Shown: positions 7,826 to 16,405, numbered from the stretch's first letter. The stretch is DNA of 16,726 bases from JBPBPI01 sp050954885 (GCA_050954885.1 JBPBPI010000068.1:1-16726); one strand, 5' to 3'. The notes: generated from the sequence alone by a model not told the origin. A program made the numbers and translations.

Positions 7826-9526
7826 TTAAGAATCAGTTGGCGATGACATTTTCAAAAAATTACGCCGAAACGTATCAACTGTTTGTACAACTTCATCATT
7901 GGGCATACCAATGGCATGTAAGGCCTTTGTGGCCAATTGAAGACTTGGCTCCAGATGTTGAGGTGTGACGACTGTGATACCAGCTTGAGTGAGACGTTCT
8001 TCAAATTCATCATCTTCTAGGCGGACAGACACCATAAGATCTGGAAACTGACGCGTCAGCATCATGGCAGAGCGAAAAGCAGACTTCTCATTTTTAAAAC
8101 AAATAAGGGCTGCGCGTGCTTTTGCAGCCCCTAAAGCGCGCATCATTTCAGCCCGCCTGGCGTCGCCAAAAAAGATAGGGAAACCATTTTGACGGCCTTC
8201 TGACACGGCTTGTAAATTGCTATCGATGATGACAAAAGGAATCAGCTTCTCTGTTAAGATACGGGCAATAATACGACCGATGTGGCCAAATCCCGCAATG
8301 ATAACATGATTGCGCAAGTCCATGGTTTCTGCAGGGGGTTCGTGAACATGACGTTCGGACTCGTTTTCAGAATATTTATCCTCAAGATATTTACCCAAGT
8401 TTGCCAAAAACGGCGTAAATGCCATAGAAATCGCCACGAGTGTAAATAACATTTGACTTAATTCAACCGTGATCAATTGTGCGGTTACCGACGGGGCAAT
8501 AATCACAAAGACAAACTCACCCCCGCTCGCCAGCAACATACCAACACGAAGGGCTGTAAATTTTGGAATCTTAAATAACAAACAAAGGCCAAATATAATC
8601 AATATTTTTAAAGAAAGATAACAGGTTAAAATAATGGCCAATTGAGGCGCATGAGAGACAATGAGTCTTGGATCCAAACTCATGCCCACTGTCATGAAGA
8701 AAAGACCAATCAGCAAACCGTAAAAAGGTTGGATGTCGGCTTCAACTTGATGACGATATTCGGTTTCAGACAAAAGAATACCCGCCAAAAAAGCGCCAAG
8801 CTCCATAGAAAGCCCAGCGCCAGCTGTGGCAGCACTCATGATTAAGACAACAAGTAAAGTGACACTGACAAACAATTGAGGATTGTTGGTCTTGGCAATG
8901 GCGTTGAAAAGCGGCCTGAGAAAAAGCCGACCGATTAAAATGATCACAAAAAGAACAACGCTTGCTTTAAGTGTTGAAATTCCCAAGACTTCGAGAATTG
9001 ATAAACTATCATTTTTAAAAGCACTGATCAGCATCAATAAGACAACAACGGCAAGATCTTGGAAAAGTAAGATGGCAAAAGAAACACGGCCAAAGCGAAT
9101 GGCGATTTCACCCCGTTCCATCAGCAATTGAATGCCAACGGCGGTTGAGGATAAAGCCAACACGCTTCCTGTTAGCAAAGCAACGTCTAAAGACCACCCC
9201 ATATACATTAAAATAAGTATAATAATGGCGCTTGTGACAATGACTTGAGCCAGACCTAAGCCAAAGACATATCGCCTTAGTACTTGAAGACGCTGCAAGG
9301 GCATCTTGAGTCCAATGGTAAAGAGAAGAAAAACAACCCCTAGCTCGCCTAAAAGTCGCGATCCCTCGATGCTTGTCACAAACCCAAGACTTTTGGGACC
9401 GATAATCAAACCTGCAAAGAGATACCCTAAAATAGGACTCACGCGAAGCCTATGAAAGAGCAGGACAACGGCCACGGCTGCTATTAATAAAATGAGTGCG
9501 TCATTAAGATAAGATGAATGTTCCAC
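7826..9526 (-). CDS. CPA2-family monovalent cation:proton antiporter (Kef/YbaL-type)
   Basis: An inner-membrane K+ or Na+/H+ exchanger of 566 residues. Residues 1 to about 385 form the Na+/H+ exchanger domain of some 12 helices, with PILGYLFAGLIIGP at 31-44, LFLLFTIGL near 66-73, SSTAVG at 126-131, LLFQDLAVV at 153-161, and ELGAFLAGILLSETEY at 242-257. Residues 406 to about 525 form a Rossmann RCK/TrkA-N domain (VIIAGFGHIGRIIA, glycine motif 412-417; ID at 434-435; GDA at 454-456) that would bind NAD(H)/AMP and gate transport. The start is GTG, backed by AAGGAG 5 nt upstream. KefB/KefC act as glutathione-gated K+ efflux systems, but a glutathione site cannot be confirmed here and no KefF/KefG-type partner is adjacent. 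The gene stands alone and appears intact. Confidence 0.92.
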   Translation of the reverse strand: MEHSSYLNDALILLIAAVAVVLLFHRLRVSPILGYLFAGLIIGPKSLGFVTSIEGSRLLGELGVVFLLFTIGLKMPLQRLQVLRRYVFGLGLAQVIVTSAIIILILMYMGWSLDVALLTGSVLALSSTAVGIQLLMERGEIAIRFGRVSFAILLFQDLAVVVLLMLISAFKNDSLSILEVLGISTLKASVVLFVIILIGRLFLRPLFNAIAKTNNPQLFVSVTLLVVLIMSAATAGAGLSMELGAFLAGILLSETEYRHQVEADIQPFYGLLIGLFFMTVGMSLDPRLIVSHAPQLAIILTCYLSLKILIIFGLCLLFKIPKFTALRVGMLLASGGEFVFVIIAPSVTAQLITVELSQMLFTLVAISMAFTPFLANLGKYLEDKYSENESERHVHEPPAETMDLRNHVIIAGFGHIGRIIARILTEKLIPFVIIDSNLQAVSEGRQNGFPIFFGDARRAEMMRALGAAKARAALICFKNEKSAFRSAMMLTRQFPDLMVSVRLEDDEFEERLTQAGITVVTPQHLEPSLQLATKALHAIGMPNDEVVQTVDTFRRNFLKMSSPTDS

Positions 9527-9748
9527 AAAAGCTCCTTAAGATGTCCTTATTTTAACAACAAATTATCTGAGAGCAAGGCATAAGAATAAAAGTTTTATGG
9601 TGAGTGTTGCAAAGGTAAGATAATTTTTCTAAACGCCTTAATTTTTATCTTAATTAAATGGTCAGTGGATGAATTCGAAAAATTTATAATCGTGATTTAG
9701 GTTTTGAAAGAAAATATATCTATTAACTTACAAGAAGGTTAAATAAAG

Positions 9749-9857
9749 ATGAATAAAAAAACAATTTCATTTGGCTGAACGTGAAAAATTAAAACATTTT
9801 GATCAAATTTATTTCCAATTATTCACACATCAAAAGCAGTTAACAATTCAAACCTAA
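9749..9857 (+). pseudogene. Possible remnant of a small coding sequence (poly-A frame break)
   Basis: AAGAAGG (9732-9738) precedes ATG 9749 by 10 nt. The initial frame gives MNKKTISFG then TGA. If one A of the seven-A run at 9755-9761 is dropped, the frame runs as MNKKQFHLAEREKLKHFD and onward to TAA at 9855 (35 codons). The charged N-terminus vaguely recalls transposase or DNA-binding starts, but I cannot assign it. It may be chance in AT-rich DNA. Confidence 0.15.
9819..9827 (+). promoter_or_regulatory. DnaA box (TTATTCACA)
   Basis: An exact match to the TTATNCACA consensus. It lies inside the possible small coding remnant, where it would read as codons TTA TTC ACA, so coincidence is possible. 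Confidence 0.45.
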
Positions 9858-10008
9858 AATAACCCATTTGTTTTACAATTGATGCTTAAGATGGCTCAAA
9901 CCTCAGTAAACCTAAGGGTTTTCTAAATGTGTTTGTTTTTTGTGCATACCCATAAAACCATCCAGATTGTCTTGCTTTGACCAGGCTACACATCTTTTGC
10001 CCACAGAT

Positions 10009-10017
10009 TTATCCACA
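10009..10017 (+). promoter_or_regulatory. DnaA box (TTATCCACA)
   Basis: An exact match to the strongest DnaA box form. It is flanked by two near-matches on either side (9997-10005 and 10023-10031) at intervals of 12 and 14 bp and adjoins the AT-rich stretch. Confidence 0.55.
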
Positions 10018-10195
10018 GGTTTAGTGGATATGATTTTTTCGTTCAAAATTAAATTTTTGATATGAAAATATTTCATAAATTTATGAAGATTTTAACATGT
10101 ATAATGCCAAATAAATTATATCTAGATATTTTTTATGTGACAAAAAGACATTTAACATTTATATAAAAATTTAACTATTTTAAGAAAGTTTTTAA

Positions 10196-11686
10196 GTGCC
10201 TCGTCAATCAAATTTTGTTTTAACTATTTTTTTAATAATTTCCTTCTGTGGATCTCAAATTCAATTAAAAGCAACCTCAAATTCGATATTTAAGGAAGAA
10301 ATTGAAAATAAAGTTGCAATAATAAAACCTAATACATCAGAATTTAATCAAGAAAATTTTGAGTTTTTTAAAGACAAATATAAAAAAGAGTTGAATCAAA
10401 AATTAATATGTCAAGGCGGACGTGTGGCTGTTTTGTTCACAGCTGTCATGGCGCTACAGTATTTTCAAACACCGGAAGACAAAAAATTTGAATTTTTTTC
10501 ATCTGCCTGGTCATCAATGGGTGGACAATTTCTAACATGCGCCCTTTTTTTAGAAGCTATTAAAGGTTATGGTGATGTTATTAGTGCTCGCTTTCCTATT
10601 GTATCTTGGTTTTCATCTTCGAAAAAAAATCATGATCAATATTACGAACTACAAGAACAATATTTTAAAATAAAAGAATTTCTTCCTGTATCTCTTATAG
10701 ATAGTTTTGATAAATATCTTCAAAATATTTATGATGCGCGTGAAGGAGCACGTGAAGAAGACTATAAAAGAATTTCAAAGGTTGTGGAAACTATGTTAAA
10801 ACTCCCTTTAAAAAGCAAACCTTTTTCTGCCCAGAATCTTAAAAATAATTTTATTTCTGTAGTATCTAGTTATCCTGAAGCCATTTCAGAAGAAATAATA
10901 ACTTTTGTTGAAAATTTAGTTCTAAATTCTGAATATCCTGAAACACAAGGACTTAAGCGTAAGACATCTCTTTTTCTTTTAGGCCCCCCCGGTGTTGGAA
11001 AAACAACATTGGTTTATGCGATGGCAAAGGCCATGGATCATCCTATCTTTGAATTATCACTTACTGATGTAAAAAGTGAAGACAAACTGAGAGGTGAGGG
11101 AAGTTGGAATGTTCCTTTAAAAATTGGTTTATTTGCAGAAGCTTTAATTAAAACAGGTATTAAAAACCCTTTTATCTTGGTTGATGAAGCAGATAAATTT
11201 TTAAACTCTGATGAATATCAAGCCCAAATGTTAAGAGGAACATTTTTAACAATATTAAGCGATGTGACTTCTTACTTTTATAATCAGACTTTTGAGGCTA
11301 ACATCGATATTTCTGAATTTATCTTTATTTTCACCGGAAACGAGCCTTTAAATGATATTGGATTCCCGCGTCGTTTGACAACTTTGAAATTTGAAAGTTT
11401 ATCACACGATAAAAAATTAGCTTTTGCGCGTAATACTATTCAAAAAGCATGTAATTTATATAATTTGAAAATAACTCAAAAAATTAAGAAGAAAACCAAA
11501 AAAATTGTAATTTATGATCATAATCCAGGTGTTGCAGTGCTTGAGAAAGTCTTGATCGATTATGTCCAAAGCTTGGCGCGAAATATTTTGTTTGAGCGCG
11601 CAGAAAAACATTATGATATCGAGTCTGCTTTTAAAAAATTAGGAAGTAATGAGCCAATAATAAATAAAGCTGAAGCTGGGGCCTAA
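10196..11686 (+). CDS. AAA+ ATPase with N-terminal export signal, 496 aa
   Basis: The C-terminal half is a AAA+ module: Walker A GPPGVGKT at 263-270, Walker B ILVDEADK at 327-334, sensor 1 in TGNEP (N382), and an arginine-finger-like FPRRL at 390-394. Residues 1-27 (MPRQSN, then hydrophobic VLTIFLIISFCG) look like a signal peptide or anchor. Two further hydrophobic segments lie at about 76-90 and 108-122. The region 140-245 is helical and linker-like. The GTG start follows an in-frame TAA directly and has only a weak AAGAAAG site 7 nt away. No in-frame ATG occurs before codon 85, so the export signal is part of the protein if this start is right. The substrate is unknown. The low GC content resembles the other orphan exported genes here. 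It could be a membrane-anchored unfoldase or an exported effector. Confidence 0.8.
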   Translation: MPRQSNFVLTIFLIISFCGSQIQLKATSNSIFKEEIENKVAIIKPNTSEFNQENFEFFKDKYKKELNQKLICQGGRVAVLFTAVMALQYFQTPEDKKFEFFSSAWSSMGGQFLTCALFLEAIKGYGDVISARFPIVSWFSSSKKNHDQYYELQEQYFKIKEFLPVSLIDSFDKYLQNIYDAREGAREEDYKRISKVVETMLKLPLKSKPFSAQNLKNNFISVVSSYPEAISEEIITFVENLVLNSEYPETQGLKRKTSLFLLGPPGVGKTTLVYAMAKAMDHPIFELSLTDVKSEDKLRGEGSWNVPLKIGLFAEALIKTGIKNPFILVDEADKFLNSDEYQAQMLRGTFLTILSDVTSYFYNQTFEANIDISEFIFIFTGNEPLNDIGFPRRLTTLKFESLSHDKKLAFARNTIQKACNLYNLKITQKIKKKTKKIVIYDHNPGVAVLEKVLIDYVQSLARNILFERAEKHYDIESAFKKLGSNEPIINKAEAGA

Positions 11687-11778
11687 AAATATTAAAATAA
11701 TGGAAGATTGATTTCACGGGTAATACTCTTTAATCTAACATTAATTAAATTTTATAAAAATTTGGGAATAATTGTAGG

Positions 11779-12798
11779 GTGACACGTCAAAAATTTTTCA
11801 TTATATCGGGATGTGTTCTGATATTTCTCTTAAGTATACTTATTTTCTGTTACATCAGCTACTGGCGTGGATGGGAAAATACAGACAATGCTTATGTTGA
11901 GGCAGACATCAGTATGATCAGTGCCAAAATCACCAGTTATGTCGAAGATATTAAGGTTGAAGAAAATCAACACGTCAAAAAAGGTGATTTATTAATTATT
12001 TTAAGATCGGTGGAAGCTCAAGCCAATGTGCAAGAAGCCAATGCCAATATTGAAGCCGCTCAAGCCAGTCTTTTAAGTACAGAAGCTAAATTAAATTTAC
12101 AAAAATCGATTATTTTGGAACAAAAAGCCAATGTTGAATTGGCTCAAGTTGAATATCGACGTGCCAAGCGAGAATATGACCGAACTGAAAATTTAGGAAA
12201 GACTGATATTTTCAGTAAAAAACAATTAGAAACCATCAATGCAACTTATTTAAAATCAGCAGCAAGCGTTAAAAACGCAGAAGCCACTCTTGCATCAACC
12301 CAAGAACAAGTTCCTGTATTAATGGCAGAGAAAAAACAAACACAAGCTAAAATCCTTCAAGCTGAAGCTAAAAAATTGTTAAGTCTTGAAGATCAAAACA
12401 ATACAAAAATTTTCTCGGCCCTTGACGGTATTGTGGGCAATAAGGTGGTGCAATTGGGCCAGCTTGTAAGACCAGGCCAGCAACTTATGGCGTTGGTGCC
12501 TCTTAAAAACTATATTTATGCCAATTTTAAAGAAACCCAAGTTGAGCATATGCACTTGGGCCAAGCTGTTAAAATTTATCTTGATACGTATCCAAATCAT
12601 GAATTTAGGGGAACAGTCCATAGCTTTTCACCCGCAAGTGGTGCTGTCTTTAGTCTTCTACCGCCTGAAAATGCCACCGGCAATTTTACCAAAATTGTTC
12701 AACGTATTCCGGTCAAGATTGTCTTTGACAATGTGCCGGCTGGTGTGAACATACGTCCTGGCATGTCAGCAACTGTTAAGATTAACACAATTCCATGA
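11779..12798 (+). CDS. emrA: Multidrug efflux periplasmic adaptor (HlyD/EmrA family)
   Basis: The membrane-fusion adaptor that links the EmrB pump to an outer-membrane TolC-type channel. It has 339 residues, a short cytoplasmic start, one transmembrane helix at about 7-27, and the EmrA hallmark TDNAYVEADIS at 35-45. The first lipoyl half is at 46-78, a long alpha-helical hairpin/coiled coil rich in Ala, Glu and Gln at about 78-205, and the second lipoyl half at 212-240 (SALDGIVGNKVVQLGQLV). The barrel segment has the EmrA-type ASGAVFSLLPPENATGNFTK (286-305) and ends RPGMSATVKI. The start is GTG, the first in-frame start after TAA at 11755, with a weak ribosome site. Its TGA overlaps emrB's ATG by 4 nt, so the two form a coupled operon. 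No outer-membrane partner gene is in the window. Confidence 0.93.
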   Translation: MTRQKFFIISGCVLIFLLSILIFCYISYWRGWENTDNAYVEADISMISAKITSYVEDIKVEENQHVKKGDLLIILRSVEAQANVQEANANIEAAQASLLSTEAKLNLQKSIILEQKANVELAQVEYRRAKREYDRTENLGKTDIFSKKQLETINATYLKSAASVKNAEATLASTQEQVPVLMAEKKQTQAKILQAEAKKLLSLEDQNNTKIFSALDGIVGNKVVQLGQLVRPGQQLMALVPLKNYIYANFKETQVEHMHLGQAVKIYLDTYPNHEFRGTVHSFSPASGAVFSLLPPENATGNFTKIVQRIPVKIVFDNVPAGVNIRPGMSATVKINTIP

Positions 12799-14363
12799 CC
12801 GAGATCCAAGCTCAATCTGCTTACAAGTCTTTAACCCTTCGAGATTGGATTACTTTCTTAACTATGACTGTGGGTATGTTCATGGCAATTTTAGATATTC
12901 AAATTGTCTCAAGTTCATTAAATGAAATACAAGCAGGTGTGTCGGCAAGTTCGGATGAAATTGTATGGGTTCAAACCTCTTATTTAATTGCCGAAGTGAT
13001 TATGATTCCTTTATCAGGGTTTTTGTCACGTTTGCTCTCAACACGCGTGTTGTTTACAATATCGTGCTTGGGGTTTACGATTGCCAGTTTCATGTGCGCT
13101 TTATCAGAATCTCTGACAACCTTAATTTTCTTTCGGGCATGCCAAGGATTTTTGGGTGGTGCCATGATTCCCACTGTCTTTGCCACCAGCTTTATTATCT
13201 TCCCACCTGAAAAAAGAACAGTAGCTGCTATACTCACAGGACTTGTGGCAACATCAGCCCCCACATTGGGTCCAACTGTGGGCGGGTATCTCACAGATAC
13301 CTTCAGTTGGCATTGGTTGTTCTTAATTAATGTCATTCCAGGCGCAATTGTTACCTCGGTGATATGGTTTTCTGAAGATTTTGATCATCCTGACTACAGC
13401 TTGTGGAAAGGATTTGATTTTATTGGCTTAACCCTGATGGCGCTTTTCTTGGGCAGTCTTGAATATGTTTTAGAAGAGGGACCCCGCTGGCAATGGCTTG
13501 AAGATCGCAGTATTCAATTTTTTACCGTCTGTATTTTTATCGGGGCTATCGGCTTTTTTATGCGTGTTTTACTATATCACCAGCCTATTGTTGATGTGCG
13601 TGCTTTTAAAAATCGAAATTTCGCTTTTGGTACATTTTTCAGTTTTATTTTGGGTATTGGCTTATACGGACTTGTCTATTTATTGCCGCTCTATTTGGCC
13701 GTGGTACGTCAGTTTACGGCTCTTGAAATTGGTATGACCATGTTTGTCTCAGGTCTATTTCAATTTATTGCAGCACCGATTGTGGGTATTTTATCGCAAA
13801 AAGTAGATTTACGTCTTCTTTTATTTTTTGGTTTCCTCATGTTTTCCGCCAATGCTTATCTTTGTAGTTTTATCACCAGTGACTATGGCTTTCGCGAATT
13901 CTTTTGGCCTCAAGTCTTGCGTGGTGCGTCTTTAATGTTTTGCTTTATCCCTATCAATACGCTGGCACTGGGGACCATTCCCAAAGAAATGCTTAAAAAC
14001 GCTTCAGGTCTTTATAATACCATGAGAAATTTAGGGGGTGCCATTGGGCTGGCATTGATTAACACAGTTATTATTCAAAGACTTGCTCTTCATAAAACAC
14101 GTTTGAGTGACAGTATTCGGCCTGGAAGAGTTGCCGTTGATAAAACATTTAGTAATTTAGAAGACCACTTTGATGTATCAATACTCGGCGATGCCCATAC
14201 CGCCGCCACACAAAAAATTTATGGTATTATGTCGCAACAAGCTTATGCCTTGACCTTTGGCGATACTTTTTATTTAATTGCAATCTTATTTGTCATTCCA
14301 ATTTTTTTCATCCCCTTAATTAAAAAACCTAACCTAAATGGTGATACGGCCGATGTTCATTGA
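12795..14363 (+). CDS. emrB: Multidrug efflux MFS transporter, DHA2/EmrB family
   Basis: An inner-membrane proton-driven exporter of hydrophobic drugs and uncouplers, working with EmrA. Its 522 residues have the 14-helix DHA2 layout. Helix 1 carries the MAILDIQIV motif with D34. A motif-A-like loop GFLSRLLSTRVLF is at 75-87, motif B RACQGFLGGAM at 114-124 (R114, Q117, G118), and the antiporter motif C region with GPTVGGYLTD and SWHWLFLINVIPG at about 150-183. A late conserved segment NTMRNLGGAIGLAL is present. The ATG lies within the last codon-stop of emrA (ATGA), which explains the missing ribosome site. The 3' end overlaps the convergent glycosyltransferase gene by 7 bp, so no separate terminator exists there. 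The gene looks intact. Confidence 0.94.
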   Translation: MTEIQAQSAYKSLTLRDWITFLTMTVGMFMAILDIQIVSSSLNEIQAGVSASSDEIVWVQTSYLIAEVIMIPLSGFLSRLLSTRVLFTISCLGFTIASFMCALSESLTTLIFFRACQGFLGGAMIPTVFATSFIIFPPEKRTVAAILTGLVATSAPTLGPTVGGYLTDTFSWHWLFLINVIPGAIVTSVIWFSEDFDHPDYSLWKGFDFIGLTLMALFLGSLEYVLEEGPRWQWLEDRSIQFFTVCIFIGAIGFFMRVLLYHQPIVDVRAFKNRNFAFGTFFSFILGIGLYGLVYLLPLYLAVVRQFTALEIGMTMFVSGLFQFIAAPIVGILSQKVDLRLLLFFGFLMFSANAYLCSFITSDYGFREFFWPQVLRGASLMFCFIPINTLALGTIPKEMLKNASGLYNTMRNLGGAIGLALINTVIIQRLALHKTRLSDSIRPGRVAVDKTFSNLEDHFDVSILGDAHTAATQKIYGIMSQQAYALTFGDTFYLIAILFVIPIFFIPLIKKPNLNGDTADVH

Positions 14364-15988
14364 TGGTTAATCACCAAGACATCTTTTTCGGTTGAGTCAC
14401 ACAAAATAATTTGATTCGGATAAAGTGTTTGTAATCTGGCAAAAGAATCTCGTCTCATAACAGCATAAACTTTTTCGGGTCCTTGCCAAAGATTTTTAAA
14501 TTGTTCCTGAGACAACACAATGGCACTCATGTCTTCTTGGTCAATGCCAAAACCTAATTCTCCGACCCAGCCATGAATGAGAATGATTTGATTTAAATAA
14601 ACCGGAAGATCTTGATAATATCTTTCGTAACCGATCACTTTATCAGCGGGCTTTTTGGTTTCTAAAATTTTTAAAGCCAACGATTTGATCGATCGATTTT
14701 CAATGCCTGGCCAAAGCGTATTCAAGCATATAAAAACAGTCATGGATCCCGCGACAAGTGACGTTAGGGCAAAGCGTGGCCGTCCTTTGCTGATAAAGTA
14801 ACCTGGAGTCAAACAACCTATGACCAAGCACAGCACCATGATTTCGCCGGTGATCCAATGTTGAGTAAAGACAGGCAATAGATCTTGTGTGAAAACAACG
14901 ATAGGCAGGATAACAATCATTAAAGCACAACATAATCGATAAATTTGAACACCCATGACAAAGCCAAAAGTATTTCGGTTATCACGCCAAATACTACCGA
15001 TATAAATTCCCATTAAAACAGCCAGTGGCGGGAATAAGGTCAAAATATAAGGAATAAGTTTTGAATTTGACAATGAAAAAAAGATGAAAACAAACCCAAT
15101 CCAAATGATTAAAAATTGAAAAATATCTTTGGAAATTTTCTTTGATACATCGCGAGTTGCCTGAACCAGAAAGGCTGTCCAAGGAAAAAAGCCAATGCTT
15201 AAGACGGCCAAAAAGAACCACCATGCTTGACGTCGTCCATGACCGCGAGATGCAAATCGGACAAAATGTTCGTGAATAAAATAAAAGTAAGGAAATTCAG
15301 GATTTTCAATACTGACCAGGATATGCCATGGTGCTGTAAGAGCCAAGAAAAGTAAAATTCCCCAAGGCTTAAACGCCAGCTTTAAGATATCCCATCTGCG
15401 TCCTAAAATTGTCCACAATAGAATAATAGCCCCTGGAATAACTGCACCAATCATCCCCTTGGTCATCATAGCCAAAGCAGATCCCACATAAAAACCAATT
15501 AACCATTTGTTTTGTTGTTTTGGAAATTCAAAACTTAAAGACGCTTTTAAAAAGCTAAATAATGCAATTGAAAGAAAGACGGTGACCCCAAGATCTAAAA
15601 TCAAAAGTCGGGTGTGAACATAATAAAGTAATGAACTTGCTAAAATTAAACTCGAGGCCCAAGCTTCTGTGCGACCGAAGAGTGAATAGACAATGCCAAA
15701 AATCCAAAGGCAGCCTATGATTCCCAAAAATGCTGGTAAAAGACGAAGAGAGAATTCTGTTAATCCCAAATTTTTAATAACAAAAGCTTCCGCCCAATAC
15801 ATTAAAGGGGGTTTTTCAAAATATTTAATTCCATTGAGGCGAGGGGTTATATAATCACCTGTTGTTACCATTTCTCGGGGAATTTCAGCATAGCGACCCT
15901 CATCAGGGGTTGATAAAGAACGCTCGCCCAACATAAATCCAAAAACTACCGTTAACAGTGCGCATAATTTCAGAAGATCTCGCCCCAT
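14357..15988 (-). CDS. ArnT-like membrane glycosyltransferase (GT39/GT83-type)
   Basis: An integral membrane GT-C glycosyltransferase that takes a sugar from a polyprenyl-phosphate donor on the periplasmic face. In E. coli ArnT adds 4-amino-4-deoxy-L-arabinose to lipid A; related enzymes modify other glycans or proteins. Its 543 residues compare with about 550 in ArnT. The first periplasmic loop carries the signature TPDEGRYAEIPREM (27-40) with D29/E30, followed by YFEKPPLMYW (56-65). About 12 hydrophobic helices follow, then a soluble C-terminal domain from about 430. ATG 15988 is preceded by AAGGG 7 nt away. No other arn/pmr genes are present, so the donor sugar and acceptor cannot be stated, and I therefore give no gene symbol. 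Confidence 0.88.
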   Translation of the reverse strand: MGRDLLKLCALLTVVFGFMLGERSLSTPDEGRYAEIPREMVTTGDYITPRLNGIKYFEKPPLMYWAEAFVIKNLGLTEFSLRLLPAFLGIIGCLWIFGIVYSLFGRTEAWASSLILASSLLYYVHTRLLILDLGVTVFLSIALFSFLKASLSFEFPKQQNKWLIGFYVGSALAMMTKGMIGAVIPGAIILLWTILGRRWDILKLAFKPWGILLFLALTAPWHILVSIENPEFPYFYFIHEHFVRFASRGHGRRQAWWFFLAVLSIGFFPWTAFLVQATRDVSKKISKDIFQFLIIWIGFVFIFFSLSNSKLIPYILTLFPPLAVLMGIYIGSIWRDNRNTFGFVMGVQIYRLCCALMIVILPIVVFTQDLLPVFTQHWITGEIMVLCLVIGCLTPGYFISKGRPRFALTSLVAGSMTVFICLNTLWPGIENRSIKSLALKILETKKPADKVIGYERYYQDLPVYLNQIILIHGWVGELGFGIDQEDMSAIVLSQEQFKNLWQGPEKVYAVMRRDSFARLQTLYPNQIILCDSTEKDVLVINHQ

Positions 15989-16297
15989 ATATTGACCCTT
16001 AATAATCTTACTGTAGATGCCCTTAGATATAAATCATAACAGGTTGTCTGTCATCTTTTTATCGAGGTAGCAAATTCAAAATTTATTTAGCATTTGTCAA
16101 AAAATGGCGTTTAAAAAAGAAGTTTAAATAAATTATAAAAATAAATATATGTTTTTGTAGATATTTTTACACTTCTAAAGTCCTTTAAAACCAAGCAATT
16201 GACTCATTGTTAATAAAACTGTGAAGTCGATATAACTTCGGTACATATATTGAATCCAAAAAAAACACTATAAATATATGAAAAATATATTTATTGT
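15989..16297. other. Intergenic stretch without recognisable gene
   Basis: This is very AT-rich and contains no open frame with a plausible start and ribosome site. A small inverted repeat GAAGT-7 nt-ACTTC is at 16223-16239, and TTGACT at 16199-16204 resembles a -35 element but has no good -10 at the right distance. TATATT at 16286-16291 could be a -10 for the structured RNA that follows. Confidence 0.5.
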
Positions 16298-16304
16298 AAA
16301 AATT

Positions 16305-16350
16305 GAGGAGAAAGTTACTTCACCTTGGATCGGCCTGTAACTCTCTCCTT
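16305..16350. repeat. Inverted repeat, 14-bp imperfect stem
   Basis: GAGGAGAAAGTTAC (16305-16318) and GTAACTCTCTCCTT (16337-16350) pair with one A-C mismatch and one end G-T, around an 18-nt loop. Read on the minus strand the hairpin is followed by CAATTTTTA, so it might also serve as a weak terminator for transcripts coming from the hlyD-like gene to the right. Confidence 0.6.
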
Positions 16351-16405
16351 AATTCTCTCGTACAAATGTGTCTAAGTATTTGTTAACGTATATAGTCTTC
16401 CTTGG

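Larger units (their letters stand above)
9819..10195. other. Candidate replication origin: DnaA-box cluster with AT-rich stretch
   Basis: Within the 669-bp gap 9527-10195 there are two exact TTATNCACA boxes (9819-9827 and 10009-10017, both +), and near-matches at 9941-9949 (-, GTATGCACA, one mismatch), 9997-10005 (+, TTGCCCACA, two), 10023-10031 (-, ATATCCACT, two) and 10247-10255 (-, AGATCCACA, two, inside the next gene). The stretch 10030-10195 is almost entirely A/T and would suit a DNA unwinding element. The flanking genes (antiporter on -, AAA+ ATPase on +) diverge from it. The usual alphaproteobacterial neighbours (hemE, parAB, dnaA) are absent from the window, so this could instead be a DnaA-titration or regulatory site. 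The rest of the gap (9527-9748) shows no feature I can support. Confidence 0.35.

Noticed and set aside
9633..9652. TTAA repeats resembling a CtrA binding site.
   Set aside because: The spacing is 8 rather than 7 bases, and TTAA is very common in DNA this AT-rich.
9908..9923. AAACC-TAAG-GGTTT hairpin followed by TTC as a terminator.
   Set aside because: The stem is short, the T run is broken, and no upstream transcript is known.
9912..10076. A 54-codon minus-strand open frame (ATG at 10074-10076, TAG at 9914-9912) in the large gap.
   Set aside because: It has no ribosome binding site, matches no family I recognise, and runs through the DnaA-box cluster. It may be a chance frame, although the composition of its C-terminal half is not obviously random.
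16223..16245. A GAAGT/ACTTC inverted repeat followed by sequence resembling a loxP arm (ATAACTTCG).
   Set aside because: Only nine bases match a loxP arm, no second arm at the right spacing exists, and no recombinase gene is in the window.
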